A stretch of 64,000 nucleotides of DNA, from positions 248,001 to 312,000 of the forward strand of contig NZ_OUNR01000017.1 of NCBI RefSeq assembly GCF_900403705.1, read 5' to 3'. Within the stretch, counting starts at the first letter, position 1, and each line of letters opens with the position of its first letter. Source of the stretch: Nitrospira lenta (GTDB lineage: Bacteria > Nitrospirota > Nitrospiria > Nitrospirales > Nitrospiraceae). Positions 44,520 through 53,298 of the stretch are shown here, piece by piece. Both the position numbers and the translations under genes were made by a program. The notes below the pieces were generated by a model. That model was not told where the DNA came from. It searched no databases and was given only the letters and a program-made list of their open reading frames with translations.

Positions 44520-45217
44520 CCCTTCGTCCCTATAGAATCCGGAGAAGCCGGTTTTACCTTCGGTGCCATCAACGTCAATAGCTCGACCGTCACGGTATCC
44601 ATGCGGAACGCCGTGCCGCGAATACGGGATAAGAAGTAGTTGTAGGCAATCACCGCGGGAATCGCCGTAAAGAGTCCAGCCGCCGTTGCCACCAGCGCTT
44701 CGGACACGCCGGGCGCCACCGCGGCGATACTGGCCGTTCCCTGTGAGCCGATTTCTCTAAACGAATCGATGATTCCCATCACCGTCCCCAGCAATCCGAC
44801 GAACGGGCTGATGTTTCCCGTTGTGGCAAGAAAGGGAAGATACGATTCGAGGTGAGAGAGTTGTCCCTGCGCGATATGCTGAGCGGTGCGCTCCATCACG
44901 TGGCGGTCTACGGGGAGAGCGACGCCACCATCCTGAAACTCGCGCCCCGTCCCAAGCCGATCAACCACGCCATGGAAAATTTTAGCGCAAGGACTGCCGG
45001 TTGAACGCTGGGCATGACGCACCACTTCATCGACATCTTTAGCCTTCAACAGCACGGTCATAAACCGTCGGTCTTCCGCGTCAGCGGACTTGAAGACTCT
45101 TAACTTGAGGAGAATCACGGCCCAGGATACGACTGACAGTAGGAGGAGAAGAAAGAGGACGACTTTCGACACCACGCCCAGTGATCCAATGAGAGCCATG
45201 GGACCTGACTGGAACAT
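44516..45217 (-). CDS. tolQ: TolQ/ExbB proton-channel subunit
   Basis: A 233-residue protein with three membrane helices (about 14-36, 130-155, 168-195) and the MotA/TolQ/ExbB signature, including LGTVMGIIDSFREIG and ALVATAAGLFTAIPAVIAYNYF. It forms the stator with TolR. It is the first gene of the tol run and lies just downstream of the tRNA-Asp gene. Confidence 0.94.
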   Translation of the reverse strand: MFQSGPMALIGSLGVVSKVVLFLLLLLSVVSWAVILLKLRVFKSADAEDRRFMTVLLKAKDVDEVVRHAQRSTGSPCAKIFHGVVDRLGTGREFQDGGVALPVDRHVMERTAQHIAQGQLSHLESYLPFLATTGNISPFVGLLGTVMGIIDSFREIGSQGTASIAAVAPGVSEALVATAAGLFTAIPAVIAYNYFLSRIRGTAFRMDTVTVELLTLMAPKVKPASPDSIGTKG

Positions 45218-45294
45218 AGGACGCTAGCGTCTCCCTCCTCTATTATTCATGACACACCGTAGTGTGATGGAGTGTGCTCAACCCTGAAGAAAAA

Positions 45295-45371
45295 TGGCGG
45301 GGCCGACGGGATTTGAACCCGCGACCTCCAGATTGACAATCTGGCGTCCTAACCAGCTGAACGACGGCCCC
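45295..45371 (-). tRNA. tRNA-Asp (GUC)
   Basis: A complete cloverleaf reads on the minus strand. The acceptor GGGGCCG pairs with CGGCCCC, the anticodon stem-loop is CCAGATTGTCAATCTGG with GTC, and the T-arm is GCGGGTTCAAATCCCGT. Discriminator G and an encoded CCA end the gene. Confidence 0.97.
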
Positions 45372-45381
45372 TCGCGATTCT

Positions 45382-45409
45382 TCTATACGGCGGATGGTCG
45401 GAACGACAA
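45382..45409 (-). promoter_or_regulatory. putative promoter of tRNA-Asp
   Basis: TTGTCG and TATAGA are spaced by 16 bases, immediately upstream of the tRNA 5' end, so the transcript would have almost no leader. Confidence 0.45.
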
Positions 45410-45500
45410 GACGATTGACTGAGCAGCCGTTCAAGTCCCGAAATAAGAAATGATACGATCTTCCTCTTTCGATCTGTCCCCTACACAACCAGCATACATC

Positions 45501-45576
45501 TGGTAGGCGGAACAGGGATCGAACCTGCGACATCCACCGTGTAAAGGTGGCGCTCTACCAACTGAGCTATCCGCCC
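45501..45576 (-). tRNA. tRNA-Val (UAC)
   Basis: A complete cloverleaf on the minus strand. The acceptor GGGCGGA pairs with TCCGCCT (one G-T pair), the anticodon arm is CCACCTTTACACGGTGG with TAC, and the T-arm is GCAGGTTCGATCCCTGT. Discriminator A and encoded CCA follow. Confidence 0.97.
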
Positions 45577-45599
45577 GTTTTTCTTAGCAACGTTGGCGG

Positions 45600-45628
45600 A
45601 TGCTACCAAGTCCATCCGGCCTTGTCAA
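45600..45628 (-). promoter_or_regulatory. sigma-70 promoter of tRNA-Val
   Basis: TTGACA and TAGCAT are spaced by 17 bases, about 24 bases before the tRNA 5' end. This is a near-consensus housekeeping promoter in the expected position. Confidence 0.62.
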
Positions 45629-45704
45629 CCGATTCTCGCACTCTTCTTGCAGTTTTCTTGAGCTCCTGCGTCTTTTCCTTCGTCACGAGAGCGCGGCAAG
45701 ATTT

Positions 45705-46634
45705 TTATTTCTTGAGACTCCGGGCCTGCCGAGGGAAAAACCGTCGATGAACCTGCTTCAGCCGGCCCCGTTCAACATGAGTGTAGATTTGCGTCGTTGC
45801 AATATCCGCATGGCCTAGCATCGCCTGCACCGCACGCAGATCGGCACCCCCTTCGAGTAAATGCGTGGCAAATGAATGTCGCAGCATATGCGGCGAGATC
45901 GGCTTGGCAATCCCCGCGCGCTGAGCACGCCGGCTCACGATCTTCCAAAAGGCCTGCCTGGTCAACGGCCCCCCGCGGCGAGAAACAAAGAGCGCCCGCG
46001 ATGTCCGCCGATTCAAAATGGCGGAACGAACATGATCGACATAGTGCGCCAACGCCTCCCGCGCCGCTTCGCCGATCGGCACCAGACGCTCCTTTGCCCC
46101 CTTCCCGAGAATCCGCAGACAACCCACGCCCAGATCAAGACGTACTAACTCCACCGAGACTAACTCCGAAACGCGCAATCCCGACGCATACATCAACTCC
46201 AGCATCGTGCGATCACGCTGATCTTCCAATGCGGGCAACGGCGGCAAATCTAATAGCGCGGTGACCTCCGCCATCGTCAGCGTTTTGGGTAACCGCACGG
46301 CCCGCCGGGCCACCGACAGATCCTGCATCGGACTGACCGGCAATAACCCTTCACGTACGAGAAATCGAAACCAACCGCGCAACGTCGACATCGTGCGCGC
46401 CATCGACGCCGAGGACAGGCGATGCTCTTTCAGGGACGCGAGAAACCCAGTGAGCTGTTGCGGCGCGACCGCCCCTCCCATTCCGATCCGGTGCTGAGCA
46501 AGAAAGGACTGCAACTTGACCAAATCACGCCGATAGGCTTCCAGCGTATTCGTCGCCAACCCGCCTTCAACTCGAAGTTGCCCAAGATACCGTTCAACCA
46601 GCGAATCGAGGATCTGATCGGTGGATGTAGCCAT
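45705..46634 (-). CDS. xerD: XerC/XerD tyrosine recombinase
   Basis: A 309-residue site-specific recombinase that resolves chromosome dimers. The N-terminal SAM-like core-binding domain spans about 5-95. Catalytic residues are visible: Arg in YASGLRVSEL, the Lys region GKGAKERLVPIG, HMLRHSFATHLLEGGA (His and Arg), GHADIATTQIYTHV (His and Tyr). XerD is slightly favoured over XerC, but the two are hard to separate from one gene. The ATG at 46634 begins a normal-length protein; the ribosome site is poor. Confidence 0.92.
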   Translation of the reverse strand: MATSTDQILDSLVERYLGQLRVEGGLATNTLEAYRRDLVKLQSFLAQHRIGMGGAVAPQQLTGFLASLKEHRLSSASMARTMSTLRGWFRFLVREGLLPVSPMQDLSVARRAVRLPKTLTMAEVTALLDLPPLPALEDQRDRTMLELMYASGLRVSELVSVELVRLDLGVGCLRILGKGAKERLVPIGEAAREALAHYVDHVRSAILNRRTSRALFVSRRGGPLTRQAFWKIVSRRAQRAGIAKPISPHMLRHSFATHLLEGGADLRAVQAMLGHADIATTQIYTHVERGRLKQVHRRFFPRQARSLKK

Positions 46635-46749
46635 AAGAAGAAAGGCACGAGGAGTGGGCGAATCAGAAACACTGCGGCGTCGCCGCCTGCCGATCAAAAG
46701 ACTATAGCCAACTCGTCAGATGAACTCAACGAACCAACCGCGGTTCTCC

Positions 46750-46779
46750 TTGACACTTCCGCACCCTTTCCGATACTAG
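46750..46779 (+). promoter_or_regulatory. putative promoter of the LpoA-like / M50 / trpS run
   Basis: TTGACA at 46750 is followed by GATACT (16-base spacer) or TACTAG (18-base spacer). The start would be near 46786, about 43 bases before the first ATG. Confidence 0.5.
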
Positions 46780-46828
46780 TCACAGCGTGTCATCTAACAA
46801 CCATCCGCATGCTCTTTGCTGCCTCTAA

Positions 46829-48787
46829 ATGGGTTCTCAGCGCACATACTCACGACTGCTTGCCTGCCGCCGCCTGATCGTCGCCCTTGCCTTGAGTCTG
46901 GCAGGGGTCTCGGTCCAGCCTCAACCGGCTCCGGCTGTGGAACTCAAAGCGCCGCTGCCCGATCCCCCGGTGCTATCTCAAGCCAAACGATTGATCGACA
47001 AGGGCGAGGCAGAGTCCGCCGCGACCGTCCTCCGGAGGTTTCTCGCAACCTCCCCGCGTCCGGAACATTTGGACGACACCTACCTGCTGCTCGGAGCCGC
47101 CCTGTACAGCATGAAGGAATACTCCGAGGCCATCAAATACTTAAACCAACTGCAAACCGAATTTCCGGCATCCGACGTGGGCGAACGGGGCAAGATCATG
47201 CTGGCCCGCACCCACGCAGCCATGGGCAATATCGACCTGGCGCTTCCCCTGCTCACCCAACTGCGCACGGGTACGACCGATGATGATACAAAGCACGAAG
47301 CGCTCCGCCTCACCGCCGAATTTCTAGTGCAGAAGAAAGAATATGTCCGCGCCATCGAAGCCTTGCTCCAAGAAAGCGCCGCCGGCACCGAAGAACACGT
47401 GGCGGAAACGCGTGCGCAGATTCGCGAGTTCATCAACGAGAAACTGGACAAGAAAGCGCTCACGCGCCTGCACGATCTCTATCCGAAATCGTTCCCCGGC
47501 GATCTGGCCGCCATCCGTCTGATCGAGTTCTATACGGGCCGTGGAGAAGACCATCTGGCTGAACGCCAGATTCAACAATTTCTCGCGCACTTCCCCGAAC
47601 ACCCCTACGGACCAAAGGCAACCGAGACCCTGGCGCTGCTCAAGACCAGACTGAAGGCGAATCAATTCTTCATCGCCACGGTCCTACCGCTGTCCGGACG
47701 TCTCGCGCCGTTCGCCAACGAGGTCCTTGAAGGCATTCAGCTGGCGGTCGAACGCGCCCACGAACAACCGGGAATGCCACAGGTCGGACTGATCGTGAAA
47801 GATAATGAATCGGACAAACCCTCGTTTCTCGAAGACCACGCCGCTCTCCTGAACCAAGAGCGGCCATTGGCTGTCATCGGGCCGATGCTCTCGAAGAATC
47901 TCCCCGTCATGGCCGAAATGGCCGAAGGCGCAAAAGTCCCGCTGATTACTCCAGGAGCCACGTTCCCCAACGTCCGACGACTCGGGAGCTTCGTCTTCAG
48001 CACCACCCTGACCCATGCCCTGCAAGCCAAGCGAATCGCAAGCTATGCCACCGGCGAGCAGGGTTACCGCCGATTTTGCATTCTCTATCCCGATACCACG
48101 TATGGCCGTGAACAGGCGCGGCTCTTTGCACAAGAAGTCCGGCAGCATGAGGGCGAAATCATCGCCATGGAGTCGTTCAAAGAAGGCGATTCAGACTTCT
48201 CGCCACAGATCAAGAAGCTCAAGGCCGAAGACCTCAAGAAATACGGGCTCGCGGTTCCCTACGATCCTTCGCGCCCGGCGGGAAAGCCGATCAGCAAAAC
48301 CGATAAGCGGATCCTCTACACGCCGGGATTCGACGCGATCTTCATCCCCAGCCGCGCCAGTGAAATCGGCCTGCTCGCAGCACAACTCGCCTTTCACGAC
48401 ATCAAAGTCCCGCTGTTGGGCACAAACGGATGGAACTCGCCGGACTTCCTGCGCACGGCGGACCGCACGGTAGACGGCGCCGTATTTGTGGATGGATTCT
48501 TTGCGGAGAGCGCCAATGTCGCGGTGCAGGATTTCGTTCAACGCTATCAGAAACGATTTCAGGGCACTCCGACCTTGTTCACCATGCAAGGCTACGATGC
48601 GGCCAGATTGGTCCTGGAAGCGATCCGCCGAGGAGCAACCTCGGGCGACGCCGTTCGAGAGCTCCTGACCACGCAGCACGATCTTCCCACACTGATGGGG
48701 CCGGCCGGCTTCGGCGCTGAAGGCACGCTCCAACGCCCCCTCGCACTGCTCCAAGTCAAACACGGGAAATTTGTCCAACTCGACTAG
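46829..48787 (+). CDS. LpoA-like periplasmic protein: TPR domain plus type I substrate-binding fold
   Basis: A 652-residue exported protein. After a signal peptide (about 1-35), TPR-like helices cover about 45-275 (YLLLGAALYSMKEYSEAIKYL and following units). A periplasmic-binding-protein fold follows (about 280-650), beginning FIATVLPLSGRLAPFANEVLEGIQLAVERA. This two-part build is that of LpoA, which activates penicillin-binding protein 1A. Alternatively it is a branched-chain amino-acid-type binding protein. No ABC transporter genes are adjacent, which favours LpoA-like function. No lipobox is clear. Confidence 0.82.
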   Translation: MGSQRTYSRLLACRRLIVALALSLAGVSVQPQPAPAVELKAPLPDPPVLSQAKRLIDKGEAESAATVLRRFLATSPRPEHLDDTYLLLGAALYSMKEYSEAIKYLNQLQTEFPASDVGERGKIMLARTHAAMGNIDLALPLLTQLRTGTTDDDTKHEALRLTAEFLVQKKEYVRAIEALLQESAAGTEEHVAETRAQIREFINEKLDKKALTRLHDLYPKSFPGDLAAIRLIEFYTGRGEDHLAERQIQQFLAHFPEHPYGPKATETLALLKTRLKANQFFIATVLPLSGRLAPFANEVLEGIQLAVERAHEQPGMPQVGLIVKDNESDKPSFLEDHAALLNQERPLAVIGPMLSKNLPVMAEMAEGAKVPLITPGATFPNVRRLGSFVFSTTLTHALQAKRIASYATGEQGYRRFCILYPDTTYGREQARLFAQEVRQHEGEIIAMESFKEGDSDFSPQIKKLKAEDLKKYGLAVPYDPSRPAGKPISKTDKRILYTPGFDAIFIPSRASEIGLLAAQLAFHDIKVPLLGTNGWNSPDFLRTADRTVDGAVFVDGFFAESANVAVQDFVQRYQKRFQGTPTLFTMQGYDAARLVLEAIRRGATSGDAVRELLTTQHDLPTLMGPAGFGAEGTLQRPLALLQVKHGKFVQLD

Positions 48788-48799
48788 CCTGACCACCCT

Positions 48800-49540
48800 A
48801 TGGACACACTCGCTCCCATTCTCCATAAGATTTCATACATGGGCCTTCCGCTCCTCTTCGCCATGGTCCTGCATGAATATGCGCACGGATGGGTCGCCGA
48901 TAAATGCGGCGATCCGACGGCGAAGCTGCAAGGCCGCCTGACGCTGAATCCACTGGCGCATATCGACCCGCTCGGCACCATCATTCTGCCGTTGCTCTGC
49001 CTCGCCTTGCCGGGTAGCTTTCTCCTCGGCTGGGCCAAGCCGGTGCCGGTCGATCCGGCCAACATGCGCCAACCCAGGCGCGACATGGCGCTCGTCGCCG
49101 CCGCCGGCCCCGGGATGAATCTCGTCCTGGCGGTCATCGGTGCGCTGGTCGTCGCGGCGCTCTTTGCCTTTGATCCATCCCTACTGGCCAAACGTCCTGG
49201 CAACGCCGATACAGACCCATCGAGCCTGGCCACAATGATCCTGCTGCCCATCAGCGTCATGGCCCTCTACTCGGTGATGATCAACGTCTTTCTGGCGCTC
49301 TTCAATTTGATTCCGATCCCGCCGCTCGACGGCGGGCGCATCCTGACCTGTCTTCTGCCGCCGGCCCCGGCGCTCGCGCTCGCGCGATTGGAGCCCTACG
49401 GCATGATGATCCTCATGGGATTGATCGTCTTCGATAAGGAGCTCCGCGTCATCCACACCATCACCAGCACATTCGCCTCGACACTGTCCGGCACGATCTT
49501 GTCTACAGCGCTAGGCCTCGGCGCGGGAGCCCCACAGTGA
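48800..49540 (+). CDS. site-2-protease-family (M50) membrane metalloprotease
   Basis: A 246-residue integral membrane protease. The zinc site is HEYAH at about residues 25-29, with the distal Asp in NLIPIPPLDGGRI (about 172-184). Helices surround both. This is the short, PDZ-less group of M50 proteins found widely in bacteria. Its last 33 residues, from LRV to the stop, are duplicated in degenerate form in the next small ORF. Its stop codon overlaps that ORF's GTG. Confidence 0.9.
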   Translation: MDTLAPILHKISYMGLPLLFAMVLHEYAHGWVADKCGDPTAKLQGRLTLNPLAHIDPLGTIILPLLCLALPGSFLLGWAKPVPVDPANMRQPRRDMALVAAAGPGMNLVLAVIGALVVAALFAFDPSLLAKRPGNADTDPSSLATMILLPISVMALYSVMINVFLALFNLIPIPPLDGGRILTCLLPPAPALALARLEPYGMMILMGLIVFDKELRVIHTITSTFASTLSGTILSTALGLGAGAPQ

Positions 49541-49710
49541 CCACAACACAGGTGAGCCCGATCCATCGTGACAGGCCAATCTCGGCCCAGATCAGAGTCA
49601 TCGACACCGCACTCCGCGTCCTCCACACTATCACCAGCACAATCGCCACGGCCCTGTCCGGAGCCACCCTCTCGAACACCCTGGGCCTCGGCGCGGGAGC
49701 CTCATCATGA
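49442..49710 (+). repeat. partial tandem duplication of the M50 protease 3' end
   Basis: The 99 bases at 49442-49540 recur at 49612-49710 (offset 170). Long identical runs remain, for example CTCCGCGTC at the start and GGCCTCGGCGCGGGAGCC near the end. The copies are diverged but alignable without gaps. The offset is not a multiple of three, so the second copy stays open in a new frame set by its own GTG. Confidence 0.85.
49537..49710 (+). CDS. small ORF made from the duplicated M50 tail
   Basis: An open frame of 57 residues begins at a GTG overlapping the protease stop (GTGA) and ends overlapping the trpS start (ATGA). Residues 1-23 are new sequence; residues 26-57 repeat the protease tail, with LRVLHTITST, ALSG and LGLGAGA conserved. 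Most changes keep residue type, and no stop has arisen, which hints that it is translated, at least to keep trpS coupled to the protease. It has no known domain. A non-functional leftover used only for translational coupling is the main alternative. Confidence 0.5.
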   Translation: MTTTQVSPIHRDRPISAQIRVIDTALRVLHTITSTIATALSGATLSNTLGLGAGASS

Positions 49711-50702
49711 CCACTGCCCCTCGTAAGCGCGTTCTCAGCGGCATGCAACCCAGCGGCTTGATGCATTTGGGCAACTATCTCGGCGCCCTGGAAAACTGGA
49801 AGGCCCTACAGGAAGACTATGAGTGCTTCTTCTTTGTCGCCGACTGGCACGCTCTCTCGACCAACTACGCCGATACCAGCCGCATCCGCGAATTCGTGCG
49901 CGAGCTCTTGATCGATTGGCTGGCTGCCGGCATCGACCCCAAGCGCTCGACCGTCTTCATCCAATCGCATATCCCCGAGCATGCCGTGCTGCACCTCCTG
50001 CTCTCGATGATGGTGCCCGTCTCGTGGCTGGAGCGGAACCCGACCTACAAAGAAAAGCAGGACGAGATCAAAGAGAAAGATCTCAGCACCTACGGCTTTC
50101 TCGGTTATCCCGTGCTCCAAGCCGCCGATATCTTGCTCTACAAACCGGACTTCGTTCCGGTAGGCAAAGACCAGCTGCCGCACCTTGAATTGACGAGAGA
50201 ACTCGCCCGGCGCTTCAACGACATCTATAAGAAGCCCGTATTCCCGGAACCCAAAGAACACCTCACGAAATTTCCCAAGGTCCTGGGCACCGACGGGCGC
50301 AAGATGAGCAAGAGCTACGGCAACACCATCAACCTGTCGGATACGGAACCGGTGGTCCGGCAAAAACTGAAAACGATGGTCACCGATCCGGCACGCGTGC
50401 GGCGCACCGATCCGGGCAACCCCGACGTCTGCCCCGTCTATGAGTTCCACAAGATCTACTCACCGCCAGCCGTGCAGGCGCAGATCAACACCGACTGCCG
50501 CACCGCTGCGATCGGATGCATTGATTGTAAAAAACTGGTGGCAGATGAGATAGTCGCGCGCATGGCGCCCATGTGGGAAGCCCGCGCATCCCTCATCAGC
50601 CATCCCTCGCGCATCGACGAGATCGCGCAGGAGGGCAGCCAGCGCGCCGCGATCATCGCGAAAGCAACGCTCGCCGAAGTGAACGAGGCGATGAAGATCT
50701 GA
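49707..50702 (+). CDS. trpS: tryptophanyl-tRNA synthetase
   Basis: A 331-residue class I synthetase. The HIGH-type motif is PSGLMHLGNYLG near the N-terminus and the KMSKS loop is DGRKMSKSYGN at about 192-202. Length is typical. A three-codon ATGA-style overlap joins it to the duplicated small ORF, so its translation depends on the genes before it. The ATG at 49707 yields MTTAPRKRVLSGMQPSG, normal for the family. Confidence 0.95.
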   Translation: MTTAPRKRVLSGMQPSGLMHLGNYLGALENWKALQEDYECFFFVADWHALSTNYADTSRIREFVRELLIDWLAAGIDPKRSTVFIQSHIPEHAVLHLLLSMMVPVSWLERNPTYKEKQDEIKEKDLSTYGFLGYPVLQAADILLYKPDFVPVGKDQLPHLELTRELARRFNDIYKKPVFPEPKEHLTKFPKVLGTDGRKMSKSYGNTINLSDTEPVVRQKLKTMVTDPARVRRTDPGNPDVCPVYEFHKIYSPPAVQAQINTDCRTAAIGCIDCKKLVADEIVARMAPMWEARASLISHPSRIDEIAQEGSQRAAIIAKATLAEVNEAMKI

Positions 50703-50853
50703 GTCCCGTCGCGATCATTCCACGCAGGGGGCCCTGATCCTCAACTGCGCTCGCTACGCTACAGGTCGATGGATCGGCGCACGACGCAACCGCTCCTGCT
50801 TTCTTACCGCAGACCTACCGACCGTTATCAATAACCAGCCGATCGGATGATCA

Positions 50854-51537
50854 ATGGGAATGGCGCTGGACACAATCGTACCCTGGGGGCGCTCCTTCGA
50901 GGAGTACGTCGCCATGTTTGGCCTGACCAATACGGACCTGACCAAAAGGATTCTCGGCTGTGGCGATGGCCCTGCCGGCTTCAACGCAGCACTGACCGCA
51001 CGTGGTGGAACCGTCGTCTCGCTCGATCCTCTCTACGCCTTCAACAAAGAGCAGATCAGGGGACGCATTGCGGGCACCTACCAAACAGTCCTCGATCAAG
51101 TGCGGGCGAATTCTCACGACTATGTCTGGGATGTCATTCCCTCCATCGACGCGCTCGGACACGTTCGCATGTCCGCCATGGAAACCTTTCTCGCCGACTT
51201 TGAAGCCGGGCGACGCGCCGACCGGTACATTGCGGGAGAATTACCCTCGCTTCCCTTTGAGCGCGGAACGTTCGACATCGCCCTGTCGTCTCATTTCTTA
51301 TTCCTCTACAGCGCGCACTTATCCTTAGAATTTCATCTGCAGGCGCTGAACGACATGTTGCGTGTGGCGCACGAAGTCCGCCTGTTCCCCTTGCTCACCC
51401 TGGACGGCTTCCCCTCGCCTCATGTACCGATGGTCATCGAGCGCCTTTCGCGCCAGGGCCATCGCGCTGAAATCGCACGCGTCCCCTACGAATTTCAGCG
51501 AGGCGGCAACGCCATGCTGGTTGTCGCGCCGGCCTGA
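50854..51537 (+). CDS. SAM-dependent methyltransferase-like protein
   Basis: A 227-residue protein with a Rossmann-type start KRILGCGDGPAGFNAAL followed by VVSLDPLYAF, the glycine loop and acidic residue that bind S-adenosylmethionine. FDIALSSHFLFLYS fits the post-loop motif IV region. Substrate unknown. A second ATG at codon 3 is possible. The gene is free-standing; the 151-base gap from trpS holds no clear hairpin. Confidence 0.75.
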   Translation: MGMALDTIVPWGRSFEEYVAMFGLTNTDLTKRILGCGDGPAGFNAALTARGGTVVSLDPLYAFNKEQIRGRIAGTYQTVLDQVRANSHDYVWDVIPSIDALGHVRMSAMETFLADFEAGRRADRYIAGELPSLPFERGTFDIALSSHFLFLYSAHLSLEFHLQALNDMLRVAHEVRLFPLLTLDGFPSPHVPMVIERLSRQGHRAEIARVPYEFQRGGNAMLVVAPA

Positions 51538-51757
51538 TATCGCGGCCGTGATGCATCCACCGACAACCGGCGTTCCTCGCCCGCATGCGCTCGCCGAAGG
51601 ACGCGAAGCGGCGCAGATCGAGCGACCGGCCCACGCTCTGTAGAATTACTGAAAATGCTAGAAGAACGGCTGCCTGCATGGAAAGATGCCGACAGTTGTT
51701 CACCATCAGGCCGCGCTGGATGAAGCTTCTCGCCCCAGCGAATGAGAGGTTCCTATA

Positions 51758-52174
51758 ATGCAGAAGACACGACGCTGGTTCGGTGCGGCAGTTATTCTTC
51801 TATGGGCCGGGGCTCTCACCGGCTGCGGCACCTGGATGCACGGAGACCATCAATCCGTTACGCTCTTTACCACTCCGGCAGAGACCAACGTCGTCGTCGA
51901 TGACGTCGTGCACCTGCTCGCACCGGGCACCGTCAACCTCAGCCGCAAGGCGGACCATCGCGCCACCCTTGCCAAAGATGGTTACGACTCCGCGACCTAT
52001 ACGATTACACGAACCTGGTCCTGGTGGGTGGTCGCCGATGTGCTCGGCTGCGCGATTATCTTCTCGCCGTTCTGCATCATGCACGATATCGACGAAGGCG
52101 GCTATTACACCTTCGACGACAAAATCTACTTCACCCTCGACCGGAAGACGTCCGAGTCAGTCACGACCAAGTAG
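51758..52174 (+). CDS. PEGA-like small lipoprotein
   Basis: A 138-residue lipoprotein (lipobox LTGC, about residue 23). A beta-rich domain (SVTLFTTPAETNVVVDD ... HRATLAKDGYDSA) resembles PEGA-type folds. A hydrophobic segment follows (WWVVADVLGCAIIFSPFCIM). No known partner. It begins a run of four small exported proteins. An AGAGG ribosome site lies 9 bases upstream of the ATG. Confidence 0.75.
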   Translation: MQKTRRWFGAAVILLWAGALTGCGTWMHGDHQSVTLFTTPAETNVVVDDVVHLLAPGTVNLSRKADHRATLAKDGYDSATYTITRTWSWWVVADVLGCAIIFSPFCIMHDIDEGGYYTFDDKIYFTLDRKTSESVTTK

Positions 52175-52492
52175 CTTACCGGCCTTCGCCCCCTCATCCC
52201 GTGCCCCATATTTTCGGTGAGTTTCAAGCCCTAGCCTTGACGATCCAGACTCGCCACCTCTGGAAAGACCCTGTGTTCTGGACTGCCGCGTCGCCCTACC
52301 GTACGGATCACGGCAAGCATCCAGACTCACTCTTCTTTCGTAGGCACCTCTGCCGGCGCAGCTCCATCCAAGCACGTTCGTAGGTTGACTTTCCTAGTAA
52401 ATCACGCACACACTTCTATTACATTTTCAATTCGGCACACTCGCAACAGGCGTGTGTTCTTATCTCCCCCTCGCTCACCAAGGAGGCCTCGC
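52175..52492. other. intergenic stretch without a recognisable gene
   Basis: These 318 bases hold no protein-like open frame, strong hairpin or well-spaced promoter. A TTGACT at about 52385 lacks a well-placed -10. Confidence 0.5.
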
Positions 52493-52762
52493 ATGGACGG
52501 TTTAGCCGGCATAGTCGCAGAGTTGATCAGCGGCGGCATCGGAGGGAATGTGGCGAGCGCGCTGCTGAAAAATTTTAGCCTGGGGCTGCTCGGCAATACG
52601 CTGGCAGGAGTCCTCGACGGCGGTCTCGGGGGCAGATCTTAGGGCACCTCTTCGGAAGCGGAGCCGGCGGCAGGCTTGGAGGCGACATTGCCGGGTCGGG
52701 CATCGGAGGGCGGTTCTCTGGTGATCGTCGGTCTCATCAAGAATGCCCTTACGACAAAATAG
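52493..52762 (+). pseudogene. glycine-rich small protein gene with two compensating frameshifts
   Basis: AAGGAGG precedes the ATG. The frame reads MDGLAGIVAELISGG... for 49 codons and then hits TAG at 52640. If one G were added to the G5 run at 52628-52632, the protein would continue GGQILGHLFGSGAGG. If one G were removed at 52708-52710, it would end SLVIVGLIKNALTTK at 52762. The net length is 270 bases, 89 residues, and the whole reads as one glycine-rich protein with two hydrophobic ends. Either the gene is broken, or the two G runs contain sequencing errors. Function unknown. Confidence 0.62.
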
Positions 52763-52869
52763 ACCAGCAGTGGAGTGCATTTTACGGCATCACATCAGAT
52801 GATAGGCATCCAAGCAGGTATTGAAGCGTACCCATCGGTCAATCGTGTCCTAACTCACAGGAGGGTTTC

Positions 52870-53178
52870 ATGAATCGAATCTCACTGACCCGCGTATCTC
52901 TGAGTATTGCAGCCCTTAGCTGCACAGCAGTCCTGTCCGGATGCGCCACTGCCCCACAGCCGGTGTCGACCACCACTACACAAGGGGTCAACGCCGTACA
53001 CCAAACCCGCGAAGCCATGAAGGAAGATGCCAAGGTCCTCACGCAGAGCGCCAAGGATCGCGTCGCTGCTGAGAAGGAGGGCGTTAAGCAGGGCGTCGAA
53101 CAAATGAAAACCGAGGGAGCGGCGATTAAGAAAGACATGCAGGAGATCAAACAGATTCTGCAGGAAACAGGAAAGTAG
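52870..53178 (+). CDS. small coiled-coil lipoprotein
   Basis: A 102-residue lipoprotein (lipobox LSGC, about residue 25) with a short Thr-rich linker and a single long charged helix (about 42-102) rich in Lys, Glu and Ala. Lpp-like in build, though the terminal Lys is preceded by Gly rather than the Tyr-Arg-Lys of Lpp. CAGGAGG lies 6 bases before the ATG. Its first five residues (MNRIS) match those of the next gene. Confidence 0.72.
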   Translation: MNRISLTRVSLSIAALSCTAVLSGCATAPQPVSTTTTQGVNAVHQTREAMKEDAKVLTQSAKDRVAAEKEGVKQGVEQMKTEGAAIKKDMQEIKQILQETGK

Positions 53179-53298
53179 CCGTTCTGGAGATCGCAGATCT
53201 GCGGTGCATTCCGATCCAGAATTGTTCATGCGATATTCCGTGGATCGAAAACGACACCTAGACAAACGCGCTCTTCACCCATTCAACAGGAGGACTCT

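Noticed and set aside
49396-49766. Minus-strand open frames over the duplicated protease tail
   Set aside because: Two frames stay open only because both copies share the same codon bias. The plus-strand frame has GTGA and ATGA overlaps and keeps the protein sequence.
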